A DNA stretch of 64,000 nucleotides from Flammulina velutipes (GCA_011800155.1 CM022368.1:248001-312000); one strand, 5' to 3'; numbered from the stretch's first letter, positions 11,106-22,598 are shown. Made by a program: numbers and translations. Notes: generated by a model not told the origin, from the sequence alone.

Positions 11106-12686
11106 ATGTCATCTATCCTTGACCGGGCAAATTTTCCACTGGACGAAACAGACGTCCAGGACATCCCACAAGTGCTAGAATCTCTCAGGGAGAGACGTTC
11201 CGACCTCCAGAGGCTCCTTGAATCCCATAGGAAGAAGTACTCAGAGTCAAAGAGGGCGCATACCCGCGAACGACACCAGTCGCGTATCCACGAGATCATG
11301 ACCAGCCTGCAGACGCTCAACACATCCATACGCAATCACCAAACGCTGCTTCGTCAAAGCCCCATCCGCGAGCTCCCGACTGAACTGCTTGCGGAGATTT
11401 TCTCCATATACATGGACGACCGCGTACCCGCCACGTCTAAATGGCGCGACATAATGCAGGCGCAGAATACCCTCACGTCCGTGTGCCAACGATGGAGAGC
11501 CACCGCTCAAGGAACTCCCTACCTCTGGCGCTCTGTTCCCCTCTTCTTACCCTCCATATGTGGCGTGGACGCATCTTCTTTCCTCACAAACGTCCTCCGC
11601 GCAGCGCACTGGTACAGACTAGACGCTCGGATCGCATACGCCAAACGCATCCCCCTTGATCTTCATTGTCATATCCGCACCTGCGACGATAGCGTTGCGG
11701 TCGAGCAGCTATGGGCCAGGCTGATGAGACTCCTGCCCAACGCCTCTTCGCTGGCTCTCTCATTCACCTCCACCGCCAGAACCTTCTTTCGGGATCGTTT
11801 CGATCTCCCCGAGTCCGTACCAGACCCGTGCTATCCCCAATTACAACAAGTCCTCGTGCACTCCACTGACAACGAACTCCAAGACGCTAAGCTGACAATT
11901 TGGGTCAACTCACTTCTCTCTCGCTCCCCACGCATCTCACGGCTGACGTTGGAGTATCGACTTGGGGAGGTCATATTCGTCAGCCAAACCCTCCGCTTCG
12001 TCCACTGCCAAAAAGCCTCTCCGGATTGTTTGTTCCATATTCTCAACTTTGCGACACAGCTCGTGGAGCTCCAAATCGATATGGTGAGGGTTGGGGAGTC
12101 GGATGTACCATTCGAGGTGACGAATAAGAGCCTCGTGCGGCTCAGACTGGCCCAGTCGCCGGGTCGTACATGGGATATGTTAGGCATGTTGACTCTCCCC
12201 GCCCTTCGACATCTGGATCTTGATTGTTGGCAGTGGCGCCCATTGCCGTCGCATGCGTTTCTAGCGTTTTCTAAACGCTCGGGCTTTCAACTCTACCATT
12301 TAACGCTACGTTATGAATACCTTCTCGACAACTTTCCGGACGTCCTTCGTGCCCAGCCCTCACTCGCCTCTCTTCGTCTCTTGACTGATACGGGCCCTCC
12401 TTCGACTCTCCTCGAGTTTCTTGGAAATGCGTCGGAGCTCAGGAGCCTTTCTACTCTCCATATGTGTTGCACCTATGGAGGTTCCCTCCGAGTGAAGGAG
12501 ATGTTGGAGAGACGGTTGGAAGGATATAGGACGGGAAGTCTGGACGTTTCGGGTCAATGGACGTTGGTTTTTCATCTGATGGACAATAATCATCCATGTC
12601 CCGCGCGGGTAATGTTGGAGCCTGTTGTAAAAGAGCTGGGACGATATGGTTTGGAAGTTATTATTGAAGAGGAACGCAGTTGGTAG
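11106..12686 (+). CDS. F-box protein with leucine-rich C-terminal region
   Basis: This is a single-exon gene of 526 residues. It has an N-terminal coiled coil (about residues 20-80, rich in Arg, Glu, Leu), then an F-box at about 84-145 with the expected PIRELPTELLAEIF opening and VCQRWRATAQGTPYLW close. The remainder has irregular Leu-rich repeats (for example LTLPALRHLDLDCWQW). F-box proteins of this coiled-coil/F-box/LRR layout are massively expanded in Agaricomycetes. By family they bind Skp1 and recruit substrates to SCF ubiquitin ligases. The substrate is unknown. The 3' end lies only 33 bp from the end of the convergent membrane-protein gene at 12720. Confidence 0.88.
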   Translation: MSSILDRANFPLDETDVQDIPQVLESLRERRSDLQRLLESHRKKYSESKRAHTRERHQSRIHEIMTSLQTLNTSIRNHQTLLRQSPIRELPTELLAEIFSIYMDDRVPATSKWRDIMQAQNTLTSVCQRWRATAQGTPYLWRSVPLFLPSICGVDASSFLTNVLRAAHWYRLDARIAYAKRIPLDLHCHIRTCDDSVAVEQLWARLMRLLPNASSLALSFTSTARTFFRDRFDLPESVPDPCYPQLQQVLVHSTDNELQDAKLTIWVNSLLSRSPRISRLTLEYRLGEVIFVSQTLRFVHCQKASPDCLFHILNFATQLVELQIDMVRVGESDVPFEVTNKSLVRLRLAQSPGRTWDMLGMLTLPALRHLDLDCWQWRPLPSHAFLAFSKRSGFQLYHLTLRYEYLLDNFPDVLRAQPSLASLRLLTDTGPPSTLLEFLGNASELRSLSTLHMCCTYGGSLRVKEMLERRLEGYRTGSLDVSGQWTLVFHLMDNNHPCPARVMLEPVVKELGRYGLEVIIEEERSW

Positions 12687-12719
12687 ATAGATGTATTACG
12701 TATACACGAAGAGACATCC

Positions 12720-14302
12720 TCAAAACTTCTGCGGGGCTTGTAGAGGCTGCCCTTCCGACGGGGAATACCCTGGCGGAGGCTCGTTCGCATTCGTTATCCC
12801 TTGCACCCAAGGCGAATATCGCTGCATCGATAACGCTCGCACCTGTTCCTTCACAGCCGTCATCTGTGTCCTCAGCTCTCGCATCTCTATATCACCAGAA
12901 CGTGACGAGCGACACTTTCCCCGTGTGATGTACTGGTCAGGTTGCTCCATTCCCAACTCCTGCGCCGCCAAGAGAGCCATCTCATCTTGTATCTGGCGCA
13001 TCTGCTGCTCCAGAGCGATCTGGCGTCTTTTTCGCATTTCTGGGGTTGAGAGGATGGAAGCCGACGCGCCTGTGGGTAGGGCGGAGGCAAGTGAATCAGC
13101 ATTGTCGGAAAATGGGCGGGAGGGTCCTAAGTATCGATCTCCGGGTAGAGGGGATAAGACGTCTTGGTATGAATGGTTGTCGTTCGGAACGTTGTTGGAC
13201 AGGAAGAGGTTTGGATAAACAGGCCCGTTTGCTTCGTTGTCATAGAACGCGGAAGGGGTGAAAAATGAAGTATCGCCAGCGCTTCGCGTGGTCTCGCAGT
13301 CCGACACGGTGGCGAACGGCGGTATGATCCTGGTCGTACGTGTTAAGACGGAATCGCCGTACGGCGTCGTAGGGGATACCGTAGGTGCTTGATGATTGTC
13401 GCCAACATTGATAGACGGCAAGTGTTGGGATCTTTGGCGACCTTTGATGCAGTAGAATATAGCGAGTCCAACTGCAGCTATTGCAGCTAGCCCTCCCACG
13501 ACTCCACCGACTATCGCGCCCGTCTCAGCGCTTCTCGACGCAGCAGCAGTGGATGTGTTTGATGCAGCGACGTTGGCCGTGGAAGTCGATGCAGGTGCAG
13601 AGGTTGACTCCGGCGTAGATGGAGATTCATGTACTGATAGATCGGCATCATCATCTAAGCTAAAATAGCATTAGAACCAGGGCAAACAGAAATTTTCACA
13701 ACAATGAACACACCTATAGAGCGCGTAGTCGAAGTTTACATATAGGTTCGGTAGGTTGCCAGAAGTGCTGATGATGAAATCATGGGAGGTCTGTTTGAGG
13801 CCTCTCGTGCAGAAGACCAGAGCATCGTACTGCAAAGTCGTGGCGTTGGTGGGAGCGTGGTGGAAGGTGCCAACCAAGTTGTTATCCAATGTGAAGTTGA
13901 CTGCTGTTTCCGACGTGATTCCATCTCCTTGGTAGTTGGCGAGGATGAAGTAGATGAAAAGATCTATGCCTGTGGGGGAAGGCTTTTAGTTTAGGGAGGT
14001 ATGGATGTAGTACGTGACGAACCGACGAATGAGAATGATATGTTCATCGAACCGAGGTTTTGGTTGTAGGTTGCAGCCATCCACGTTCCGTCGTGCGCCT
14101 TCGAGCGCTCAGGCTGGATTGCGCATCCATGACATTCGTTCCCTTCCCATGAAGCTCGGGGCGCATAAACGGGAAGTATTCCAGTAACGCTGTCTCCGAA
14201 GGAATCGTCGATAGTCCGATTGATTTTTGCACCGTCGATAGCGAGTAAAAGACAGGAGAGGATGATCAAGCTCTGCAGGGAGAACTTGTAGAGAGCAGCC
14301 AT
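12720..14302 (-). CDS. Single-pass membrane protein with lectin-like ectodomain (copy 1)
   Basis: Exons 14302-14023, 13969-13714 and 13659-12720 give 491 residues. A signal peptide (MAALYKFSLQSLIILSCLLL, ending near DGAKINRT) is followed by an ectodomain of about 170 residues with four Cys-type positions (GNECHGCAIQPE) and a jelly-roll-like pattern. Next come a Ser/Thr/Ala-rich linker, one membrane helix (AETGAIVGGVVGGLAAIAAV, then GLAIFYCIK with a basic stop-transfer), and a long cytosolic tail with an Arg/Gln-rich helix (MRKRRQIALEQQMRQIQDEM). This architecture is common among basidiomycete surface proteins of unknown function. It is a tandem paralogue of the gene at 14992-16518, with the same three exons and the same intron phases. 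The role may be wall sensing, by analogy with Mid2/Wsc-like topology (inference). Confidence 0.82.
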
Positions 14303-14991
14303 ATTTGTGGAGAAGCCTGTTAAGCTCGTATATGGGCCAGCCGATAGGGTGAGGGTCGTCTCAAGATAAAGGAAAGGAAACTTGGGATAAGCGTTTCTGT
14401 GATACATCAAAGAGCCGTATATTTCAGTTGAGGTATTGTACTCACTGTGCTCATCAAGACGGGGCTTGTGCCCGAGGTTGGGCTGCTAACGCGATGCATA
14501 TGTATGCTGTAGCCAGTGGAGTCCTCCTAGGGATTTCCAGAGAGTGGGGCGACTGGCTTACTGCTTAGCAGAGGAAATTCAGTAGACCATGGAAGCGGGC
14601 AATTCAATGTTGGCGTTGCGGGCATAGTCGGCTTGTCCGTTGAGATGGAATGCGTCCTACATGATCGACGAAGCAGGTGTAGGATATATCAAAGTTGCCA
14701 GGAATGGTACAAGAACAAGGAATAAATCGAGCGTCGATCGTTGACATTTTGATGTAATCACCTGACATGCCGTGGCGTAAATGAAGAAATTATGGAGTGA
14801 GAGAGCGCCTCACGACACGCCCGTCGCAACTCAATACAGAGATATCAGAGATACATGAAAACACTCTTGGCCTCCGAACTCCACATAAAAAAGTCATCAA
14901 TCCCTAGCCTAGTTGACAGCAAATAAATAAGTAGCAGTGAAAGCGAAGCATCACCCAATAGACAGGATAATGGTAAGTATGCAATAAAATT
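14303..14991. other. Spacer between tandem paralogues
   Basis: This is about 0.7 kb between the start of copy 1 and the stop of copy 2. It should contain the promoter of copy 1 and the 3' UTR of copy 2. No further gene is visible. Confidence 0.45.
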
Positions 14992-16518
14992 TCAATTCTT
15001 CCGCCGCCGCCGTGGAGAAATCACAGTTCCAGGCTCAACATCCGGTGAGGGTGAATACCCAGGCGGAGGGAGATCAGACAGCCCTTGCGCCCAAGGTGAC
15101 TGCTGCTGCGTCGCGAGCATCCTCATTTGTTCCTTCATCACCAATATCTGGTTCCTCAACTCCCGCATCTCCACGTCTGACTGTAACGCCCGATTCCTCG
15201 CGGGCGCCTTTCCCGATTCTTGCGCTGTTAGCGATGTCATCTCCTCCTGTATCTGACGCATCTGCTGCTCTAAGGCAAGTTGACGTTGCCTTCGTAGGTC
15301 CGACTTTCCAGAGTGCGGGGGAGCTGCACCAGGGGGTAATGAAAATCCAGTGTTACCCGATGGTTTAGCTGTAGACATCGTATACCCACTACTGGGCAAG
15401 GCGGGAGGAACGTCTCTTGGCGGGTAATGATCCCCATTTGGGTCGGCGTTGGATACGAAGAACTGTGTCCGGGAAGAAGAGCTTCCGGCTCGTGGTCTCC
15501 CAGTAGTGCCGTGCGACGTAGATGGAGTAGAGGAGTAGGGATTCGGGCCAACCTCATAGTCCGAAGCCCGAGCAGTAGTGAGGGGAAGAAGAGACTGGGA
15601 GTTGGCGAAGGACATGGGCTGATCGCCGTAACGCTGAATGGGTGTGGAGGGTCCGGGTCGACGGTCATCGCCATCGATATCGATGGATGCTGACTTCTGA
15701 GATTGTCTTCGACGTTTCAGGAAGAAGAATATAGCGAGTCCAAAGGCGGCCAGCCCGACGATTCCTCCTATGATACCGCCGACAATGGCACTTATGTTTG
15801 AGTTTGTCGACTCGGCCGGTGAGCTAGATGTGGATGTGGCCGATGATCCTGTACTAGAAATAGACGCAGACGCCGAAGTTTTTGGATCACTGTCGAAACT
15901 GTTGAAACTGTCAGCCAACGCAACCGGTAAAAGGGAAACACGAACGTGTAAATTGCGTAGTCAAAGTTGACGAATATGTTTGTATCGCCAGCGGTGCTTA
16001 TCAGAAACTCGTGCGTGGACTGTTCAAGGCCGTTTATGGAGAAGACCAAGCTGTCGTACTCCAAGGTCTCATCGTCCGAAGGTTCATGATGAAAGTCGCC
16101 TGCCTGATTACTATCCAAAGTGAAATTGACCGCAGTTTCTGTCGTTATGCCGTTTCCTTGGTCGTTGGCGAGTATAAAGTAGACGTACAGATCGGTCCCT
16201 AATAAGCTAGAGAGTAAGACGGGACGAACCGGAGTAGTACAACGACATACCAATGAATGAGAAAGATATGGTCATTTCACCCAAACTTGGGTTGTACGTT
16301 GCCGCCGTCCAAGTTCCGGCATGCGCCCTTGAAGCATCAGGCTGGATTACGCAGCGAGTACAGTCGTTTCCATCCCATGCAGTAATGGGTACGTAGAGGG
16401 GAACTTGGCCAGTAGCACTGTCTCCATTCGTATCGTCAATAGTGCGATTTGTTTTTGCCGCATGGATCCCAATGGCCAAGGATAGCAAAAAGTAGAACCA
16501 CGAAAGGCGGGCTGCCAT
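14992..16518 (-). CDS. Single-pass membrane protein with lectin-like ectodomain (copy 2)
   Basis: Exons 16518-16251, 16198-15946 and 15907-14992 give 478 residues. The layout matches copy 1: signal peptide (MAARLSWFYFLLSLAIGIHA), ectodomain starting AKTNRTIDDTNGD with the paired Cys motif NDCTRCVIQPD, a Ser/Thr-rich linker, membrane helix (AIVGGIIGGIVGLAAFGLAI followed by FFFLKRRRQSQK), and a cytosolic tail with the same helix (RRQRQLALEQQMRQIQEEM) and a poly-Pro stretch near the end (LPPPGYSPSP). Both genes point the same way and share intron phases, so they arose by tandem duplication. Divergence is strongest in the linker and tail; the ectodomain and the tail helix are conserved, suggesting these are the working parts. 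Function is unknown. Confidence 0.82.
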
Positions 16519-18015
16519 GACGGGAAATTTAGCGAACAATACGCGAGAGCCCGATAATCATGAGAGTAGGAAGGGAAAGGGAAAGGGACTGCAGGGTAGC
16601 TTCGTGAAACTGTTGCAATCGGTTCCAGGACGTTTCAAAGGGCAACAAAAAAGATGGCAGTGCTTTCTCAGTCTGAGGAGGGCCAGAGGGAGTCCACCGG
16701 AATGCTCTTGAGTGCAATTCCTTCTCAATGAACCATCAAAGTGGATATCAGGAAGACTTGAATTGCGGTCCACGGACAGTCATCCATCCAATTGAGATGG
16801 GAGAGCATGGCAACGGACCGGGCCGGCATGATGATATAAATCTATCAGGATTCAGATCGCCGCACGATCACATGTTGCCTTACGTTCACCAACACGACCG
16901 GAATTTATGTTTCCTAGGACCAGCTCCTAATCGCCATCCCATCTGCGAAGGCTCTCAAGAGACAAAGAACACTTGTTCATCCTTACTTATCGCCAAATTC
17001 CCCTGTCGTCGTCGCTACGGTCACCAATGACAGCGATACTAGTCAACCGGTCGATAACCATCGCAGGTCTATGCCATGTCGTGCATGACCTCAAACCCGG
17101 CGGGCCTGTGAGAGAGGCAACACCTTCCAACTTGAACAACTCAGTGTTGATCCAGGGATCTTGTGAAGTATTCCAGCTTTGGGTTCCTGCATTCTCAAGG
17201 ACGGCCTGTACAGTAAACGTTCGAGTTCGGCTATGGTGCTTCTTGTGGTGAATAATATCAGCTCAGCAAGGCAGAGGCATGGAGATCCAAAGGGTCGACA
17301 ACGACGAAGAGCGCATTGTCGCTGATCCATACTATTCAGCTTCCTTTTCTCCCCACTTCGATAGGTGCACAAAAATACATTTCGTTCATCACCTGGATAC
17401 GTGTGCGTTACTTTTGTATTCCCTTGCCTCAAATTCTAACACCTGTCTCTATAATAGGGAGTATTAGCTGAGCTCTGAAAGTACTTCCAGCCAACAAAAA
17501 GCCCCTTCTCGTCCAATGAGCGCGGGCCATTCCACCGATTTTGATCGCTAAAACCACTTTCAGACGCCAGCTAATACTCCCTAATGATTAGGAAAATATG
17601 TAGCGGAAACTGAGCAATGCTTTCGCACGCTATGCGGGGTCCAATCCGTATTAGCTCTGGGCACGAATCTCTCTCTACGCTACTTGAAGGAAACCGAAAA
17701 CTCAAGTGGCGCATCGACAACCATCCCCATGCCATGATCCCCCGAACATCATTGCTACTCGTTCTCCGACTACCTGACTTTTCGACGATCAGGAGTCCTT
17801 CGCTATGGTAAGCCTCAGCTTATAAATTAACGACTAACATATTTCTAACCATCCACACAGTAACGAAATCGTGGCTATGCTCGTCAACACTGCACTGGTT
17901 CAAGTGTTTGGCTCATGGCGATAACTATGGGGGTGGTCGTCAATCATCATCTCATAATAGACAGTACTTGCCTGCAGTGCACAGCGGCGGTTGCCACCCT
18001 CTTATATTCCTCCCA
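16519..18015. other. Intergenic region carrying a MITE
   Basis: No coding gene is supported over about 1.5 kb. Open stretches are short and lack codon-like conservation or splice partners. The only structure I found is the inverted-repeat element at 17457-17581. Confidence 0.45.
17457..17581. mobile_element. MITE, 125 bp, 26-bp terminal inverted repeats, TA target site
   Basis: The left end reads GGGAGTATTAGCTG, a 3-bp variable patch, then TCTGAAAGT. The right end is its reverse complement, matching at 23 of 26 positions. Both ends are flanked directly by TA (17455-17456 and 17582-17583), which fits a TA target-site duplication as made by Tc1/mariner-type transposases. The inside (about 73 bp) has no coding capacity, so it is non-autonomous. 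Confidence 0.72.
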
Positions 18016-18022
18016 TATAAAG
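18016..18022 (+). promoter_or_regulatory. TATA box of small secreted protein 1
   Basis: TATAAAG lies about 105 bp before the ATG at 18127. The paralogue at 27666 has TATAAAG at a similar distance (27561), which supports both as promoter elements. Confidence 0.5.
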
Positions 18023-18126
18023 AGATATGTTCCGGATACACTCTCCCATCCTACGCTGGTAAGGTTAAGTCTAGCATTTCTGACGCAGTAAACTGACAGC
18101 TGCGTAGGCCGTAGTCTCAAAACATC

Positions 18127-18685
18127 ATGCGCCTCCAGTTCGTCGGGACATTGCTGCTCACTGCGCTAATCTCCAACGCTGTGTACGCAATTCACTGAAT
18201 GATACCTTACGGCATCCTTACCTTCGTGAATAGACCACACACCGGTAATAGGCGCGCACCGAGCGTGCTTGCAGAGACTCTGAGAATCAGCGATCTTCAG
18301 GACAGCGATGGCCAATCTATATTTCCTTCAAACGCTGACAAGACCCTCCAAAAGGTCGAGGACTACAACTTTGCTGCCGATCCGGCGGAATTCATTGTCT
18401 ATCAAATCAAAGATGGGTGGGAGGTGAATGACGGTGTCGTAGCGGCATATGCCATGACCAAAACAAACGGTGAGGTGATGCCCGAAACAGTGAAGGATTT
18501 GCAAGCGGTATGTTCTGCCTTGCATGTTCGAATGCTCTGTTGATGTATATCATCCGTAGGGAAGGCTCCTGCTTTCATATGGTTACGACGAGGCTCACCA
18601 GCGATGGTGGGCCGTGCGAAGGGAATTCAAATCATCCAAATTTGGTTTAGAACCAGATCGGGTGGCGTATCAAGGTGGATGGTGA
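18127..18685 (+). CDS. Small secreted protein, family member 1
   Basis: Exons 18127-18182, 18234-18507 and 18560-18685 give 151 residues. The first exon is almost entirely a signal peptide (MRLQFVGTLLLTALISNA); the first intron falls just after it, with the exon pair encoding NAVPHTGNRRAPS. The mature protein is about 130 residues, has no visible Cys framework, and carries the family signature of a GW..N/D pair followed by VVAAYAMTKTNGEVMPETVK and, in the last exon, QRWWAVRR. The same architecture occurs at 26488 and 27666. Function is unknown; it could be an effector, a protease-associated protein or a wall protein. It ends about 140 bp from the 3' end of the convergent M35 peptidase gene. 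Confidence 0.75.
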
Positions 18686-18826
18686 ACATGAAATTTGCTG
18701 AGCCTTCATACCTTCCGATTTCTAATTCAACATCTTTTCCCGCCGAAAAAAGTCTGGCACCTTAAGTTTCCGTGCACTTGACTCATATGATTCTCCATTT
18801 CTTCATACATATCGCGATATCGTGCT

Positions 18827-20419
18827 CTACGTCCTTTTATCCTTGTTTTCAGAGTACCACTTATAGTTGTTCGCGTTATTAACCGCGACAGCGGGATGCG
18901 TTTGCGCTACTTCATGACAGCGCTCATACTCACGGACATGATCCTTTGTCCTCCCTATGTTCTCGAAATGTGACGCCTCATGAACCAAAGTCCCCGCACG
19001 AGAATCATGGTAAACAAACGCAACATCGCCTCCCCAAAATTGTTTACATAGATTTATGACAGGGATCGCGTGTCTAGGAATAGATGGACCGTCAGATCAG
19101 AGACTAACTGTAATGAAAGCGCACATACTCGGAGGGAAAGACATATGCTCGCGCATTGACATCGCAAGAGCAATCATACCTAAATCCACCCTCACCCTCA
19201 CCTTTCCCGAACCCGATCTGCTTCATCTTATTATATGCAAAGAACACACTCGTTCTCTGAAAGAAATTCTCGAACGGTGGTGCCTTTTTCGAGTCCCAGG
19301 GCCCGAACCACCACGTATAGCGAGCTCGCTCAGTGTCCGCAGTCTCCGTGAGCAAGGATCTGATACTAGTTTCAGAATGGAAGCGGACATGCAAACGATT
19401 AATGGACTCACGTTAAAGATTCCGCTGCAAAGTTGTCCGCATAATATGCAGAGACCTGGATAATGGCCACCTGTTCGGAATTGCATTGATTTGAGACGGG
19501 AATAGGCATTGCCCGTGTCTCCAATTCTATCGTCCTGGCAAAGTTCGTGGCGCTTGCGTTCAGCGCATCACTGCGCCTATCTAGGCCAGATTCCAAGCGA
19601 CGTGCTGCCTTCGCCGCCTTCCTCGGGGCACTCAACGTTCCGCTAATCGTCACAGAGTGCTTCTTCGGAGGTATCTTGACCACCGCTGTCGTTTTCCCTC
19701 CATCGAGGGTAACCCAAAGCGTGTTCCGAGCTAGCTGTACCTTGTAATCCCCTGCTCCAGATTCCTTGAAGTCGTATGCATCGCCCACTGGAGAAGGCTG
19801 TTTGTCAGTAGATTCGGGAAAACAAGTTCATCACCCACCTGAATAGTTGACATTTTTCTCCTCGCCTGCTTTTAGTTCAAGCAATGTACCAGCAGGTGCC
19901 TTACCGTCAGGTTTCAAAGGTCGGAAAACTTTCTTCGGATTTTTAGCCGCGGTTGCGATCTCCTCTTTGGTCAGAGCTGGTGACGGAGTAGATAGATACG
20001 TCGCGATGTCCCAATCGACATATGCTCCAATAAAGGCTGGCCCTGCTTGATAGACGAGTGGTTCCTTCGTCGGTGGCTTGGCGGCTCCGCCTTCCCAAAG
20101 CCATGCATTAACAGGCAATTCGTCGAAGAGTGGCCCACTCGGATCCTTGACTACGTGCAATGTCTTGCTCCCGGTGTTTGTAAGCTTCAGCTCTATGGCG
20201 AATTTGCCTACGTTGTTGACAGTCTTCGGCACTGTGATGCGATTAGATACAGGCACATCTGGAAGTAGTATTTTGCTTACCTATCACCGAAACTGACAAT
20301 GAGCGGGAACCATTGTCTTCGCCGCGTAAGTTCAACGGGGTGCCATAGGCGTGTATGACCAGCATACATGCAGCACCGATTAGGATGCATCGGGGATGAG
20401 ATAGGAAGGAAAGAGGCAT
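18827..20419 (-). CDS. Secreted M35 (aspzincin) metalloendopeptidase, copy A
   Basis: Exons 20419-20281, 20231-19839, 19787-19412, 19365-19129 and 19073-18827 give 463 residues. The product is predicted to be a secreted zinc endopeptidase of the deuterolysin / peptidyl-Lys metalloendopeptidase clan. It has a signal peptide (IGAACMLVIHAYG), an N-terminal beta-rich domain (about residues 45-240) containing VVKDPSGPLFDELPVNAW and GDAYDFKESGAG, then a catalytic domain with RYTWWFGPWD and a Cys pair (YDCSCD). The zinc site HEASH is in the last exon, followed by GRTKDH supplying the third (Asp) ligand. The family Tyr expected two residues after the His of KDH is Arg here (KDHVRE), so activity may be altered. 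An Arg/Lys-rich loop with a possible maturation site lies before the catalytic domain. The gene is divergent from copy B across 649 bp. Confidence 0.85.
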
Positions 20420-21068
20420 TATCGCAGCGCCAGTAGAATTTCCCCGTTTACTTATGTTACCACGACTAGCTGATCTTTTCTGCGGAGGAGACGAAGGCTC
20501 TCGGTCTCGAACGGTGCATGCATGCAGAGAGAGACATGCTAGAGCTATGGTCAGAACCGACTGGGATTACGAGGAGATAGTAGTACACACTCTGGTTGGG
20601 TGGTTAGCATGAGCTGAGCCATGAGCGGAGGTTTCCGCTACCGTTCATGTCCGTCGAGGTGGAATTAGTTACCGATCGGAGCAGGTAGATAGGCGGTACC
20701 GACGACTCGCTCGGGGGCAACCACCAACTCGGGCAGGATTTATTAGCGCCTCCCTCCATGTTCTACGTTCACTTTCACGAGTCAGAGCAAGAAGATGTTT
20801 AGTTCAAGAGTTCAAGTCAAGCCTCAGTGATGCGGTATAGTTGAATAGTCGATTGACGTTGGATTGACGACGGTGAGTTGAGCGTTCGGACCAAGGCCAG
20901 AATCGGCATTGTTCAGGGTCAACACGGGCATGTGACACAATCACGATCGATTCGGTCTCAATCTCGGTTGACGACTGACCAAAGGAGCGTTTCCCCAGAA
21001 TTGGGTCTCTTCATCTCGTTTACATAACATAAAACCGAATGAGATAATTCGACTCCTACTCCCTTAAA
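20420..21068. promoter_or_regulatory. Shared divergent promoter region of M35 copies A and B
   Basis: The 649 bp between two head-to-head starts must hold both promoters. I see no classic TATA at a fixed distance for either gene. The arrangement suggests co-regulation, but no specific operator was recognised. Confidence 0.4.
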
Positions 21069-22598
21069 ATGCCCTCTTATCTTTCATCTCGTGCTGTTCA
21101 AGTTGGCGTGGCACTGTGTCTGTTGATAATACCTGTCTTCGCCATTCCTCGTAATATAGACCGCCGTGCCCAGAGCGCAAAGCCTCCACCAAAAGGCCCT
21201 TTGTCTGTCACGGTTAAAAGTACGCACGAATCCATTCCCGTTCCCTCAATCTGACTATGTATCATTCTAGTTCCTACGACGGTCACAGACGTCGCGAAAT
21301 TTGACATTGAATTGACACTCGAAAACACAGGCAATAAACCTTTTAGTATTGTAAAGGACCCCGATGGGCCGCTCTTCGATAAGCTTCCCACTTACGCTTG
21401 GGACTTTCATCTCGAAGGAAAGACCACTGTTAAAACGACAAAACAGCCCATTGTCGACGGAGCCGATCGACCAATGTTTATTGGGGCATTCATTAACTGG
21501 TCGCTAGATACGTATCTATCCAAGCTCAAACCGGCATTGCGCAAGGAGGATATTCCCGTTGCAGAGCAGAAATCAGGCAAGATGGAAGACACTGAGATTA
21601 CGAAGGGCGGCGACGGCAACGCATCGTCCGATAAACTTATCGCGTTGAAGAAAGGCGAGACAAAGAAGATAATCTATAAGGGTATGTCCATGCACATATT
21701 ATCGAACATACCAGTGATAATCTATGCAGTCGGTAACGCCTACGATTTCAGTAAGTCTGGTGCGGGGACGTACAGCGTAAAGTCAGTACGCGATTCGTTC
21801 TGGATTACTCCTGACGGCGGAAGGACTATTGAAGAGGTCAAAGTAGCACCGATGAAGCAGACAGTGAAGATCAGTGGGAAGCTTTCTGCCCCGAAGGCCA
21901 GCGCGAAAAGCTCAGATACTACGGTGGTAGAGAAACGAGCACTAAGAACGACGGAGTGCAGTGAAGACCAGGTGGCAATCATCCGGCGCAGCGCAGACCA
22001 TGCAATTGACTACGCGCGGGAATCTCTGACGTAGGTTTGAAGCTAGAGGTTTGTATCCAATGACATTGACACATAAATGATAGGTATATGTCTGCGAGTA
22101 CTGGGGACCGACCTCGATATACATACTGGTTTGGCCCATGGGACCATACCAGGGCTGTACCAAATAATGCGCTCCTGGTCAGGACGTCCGTCACTTACGC
22201 GTATCATGTGATGAATCTTCGGTCCTTCATATACGGATACACGTATGACTGCAGCTGTGACCTACAAACAACTGCATATGTTGCTCCTCGCTTGTTCGTC
22301 ATCCATCCGCCACATTTATCCAATAATAAGCTAACCTATGATCCACACTAGATTCCAAAACCCAGTCATCAACTTGTGCCCGGGATTCTGGCAAGAGGAT
22401 TTCCCCTTTACCGGCCATCTATCTCGTGCGGGTGTTCTGATTCACGAGGCATCGCATTTCTTGGATGTGGCAGGAACTAAAGATCACTCGTACGAATACA
22501 CTGATTCCCATGAGTTCGCCGTTGCGAATCCTGAAATAGCGGTGAATAATGCGAACAACTTCAAGTTCTTCTCAGAGAATGTCGAGGGCAGGACATAG
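21069..22598 (+). CDS. Secreted M35 (aspzincin) metalloendopeptidase, copy B
   Basis: Exons 21069-21219, 21271-21681, 21730-22030, 22084-22293 and 22352-22598 give 439 residues. A signal peptide (VGVALCLLIIPVFA) is followed by a probable propeptide with a dibasic Arg pair, then the beta-rich domain (SIVKDPDGPLFDKLPTYAW, GNAYDFSKSGAG) and the catalytic domain with RYTYWFGPWD and YDCSCD. The last exon holds HEASHFLDVAGTKDHSYEY, matching the aspzincin pattern HExxH plus GTxDxxY, with the final Gly of the family replaced by Glu. It ends with AVNNANNFKFFSEN, also present in copies A and C. This copy keeps all visible catalytic residues and is the best candidate for an active enzyme. It faces copy A head-to-head and copy C tail-to-tail. 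Confidence 0.88.

Noticed and set aside
20259..20280. A 22-nt intron in M35 copy A
   Set aside because: Too short for a spliceosomal intron. A 49-nt intron ending at 20232 keeps frame and matches the position in copies B and C.
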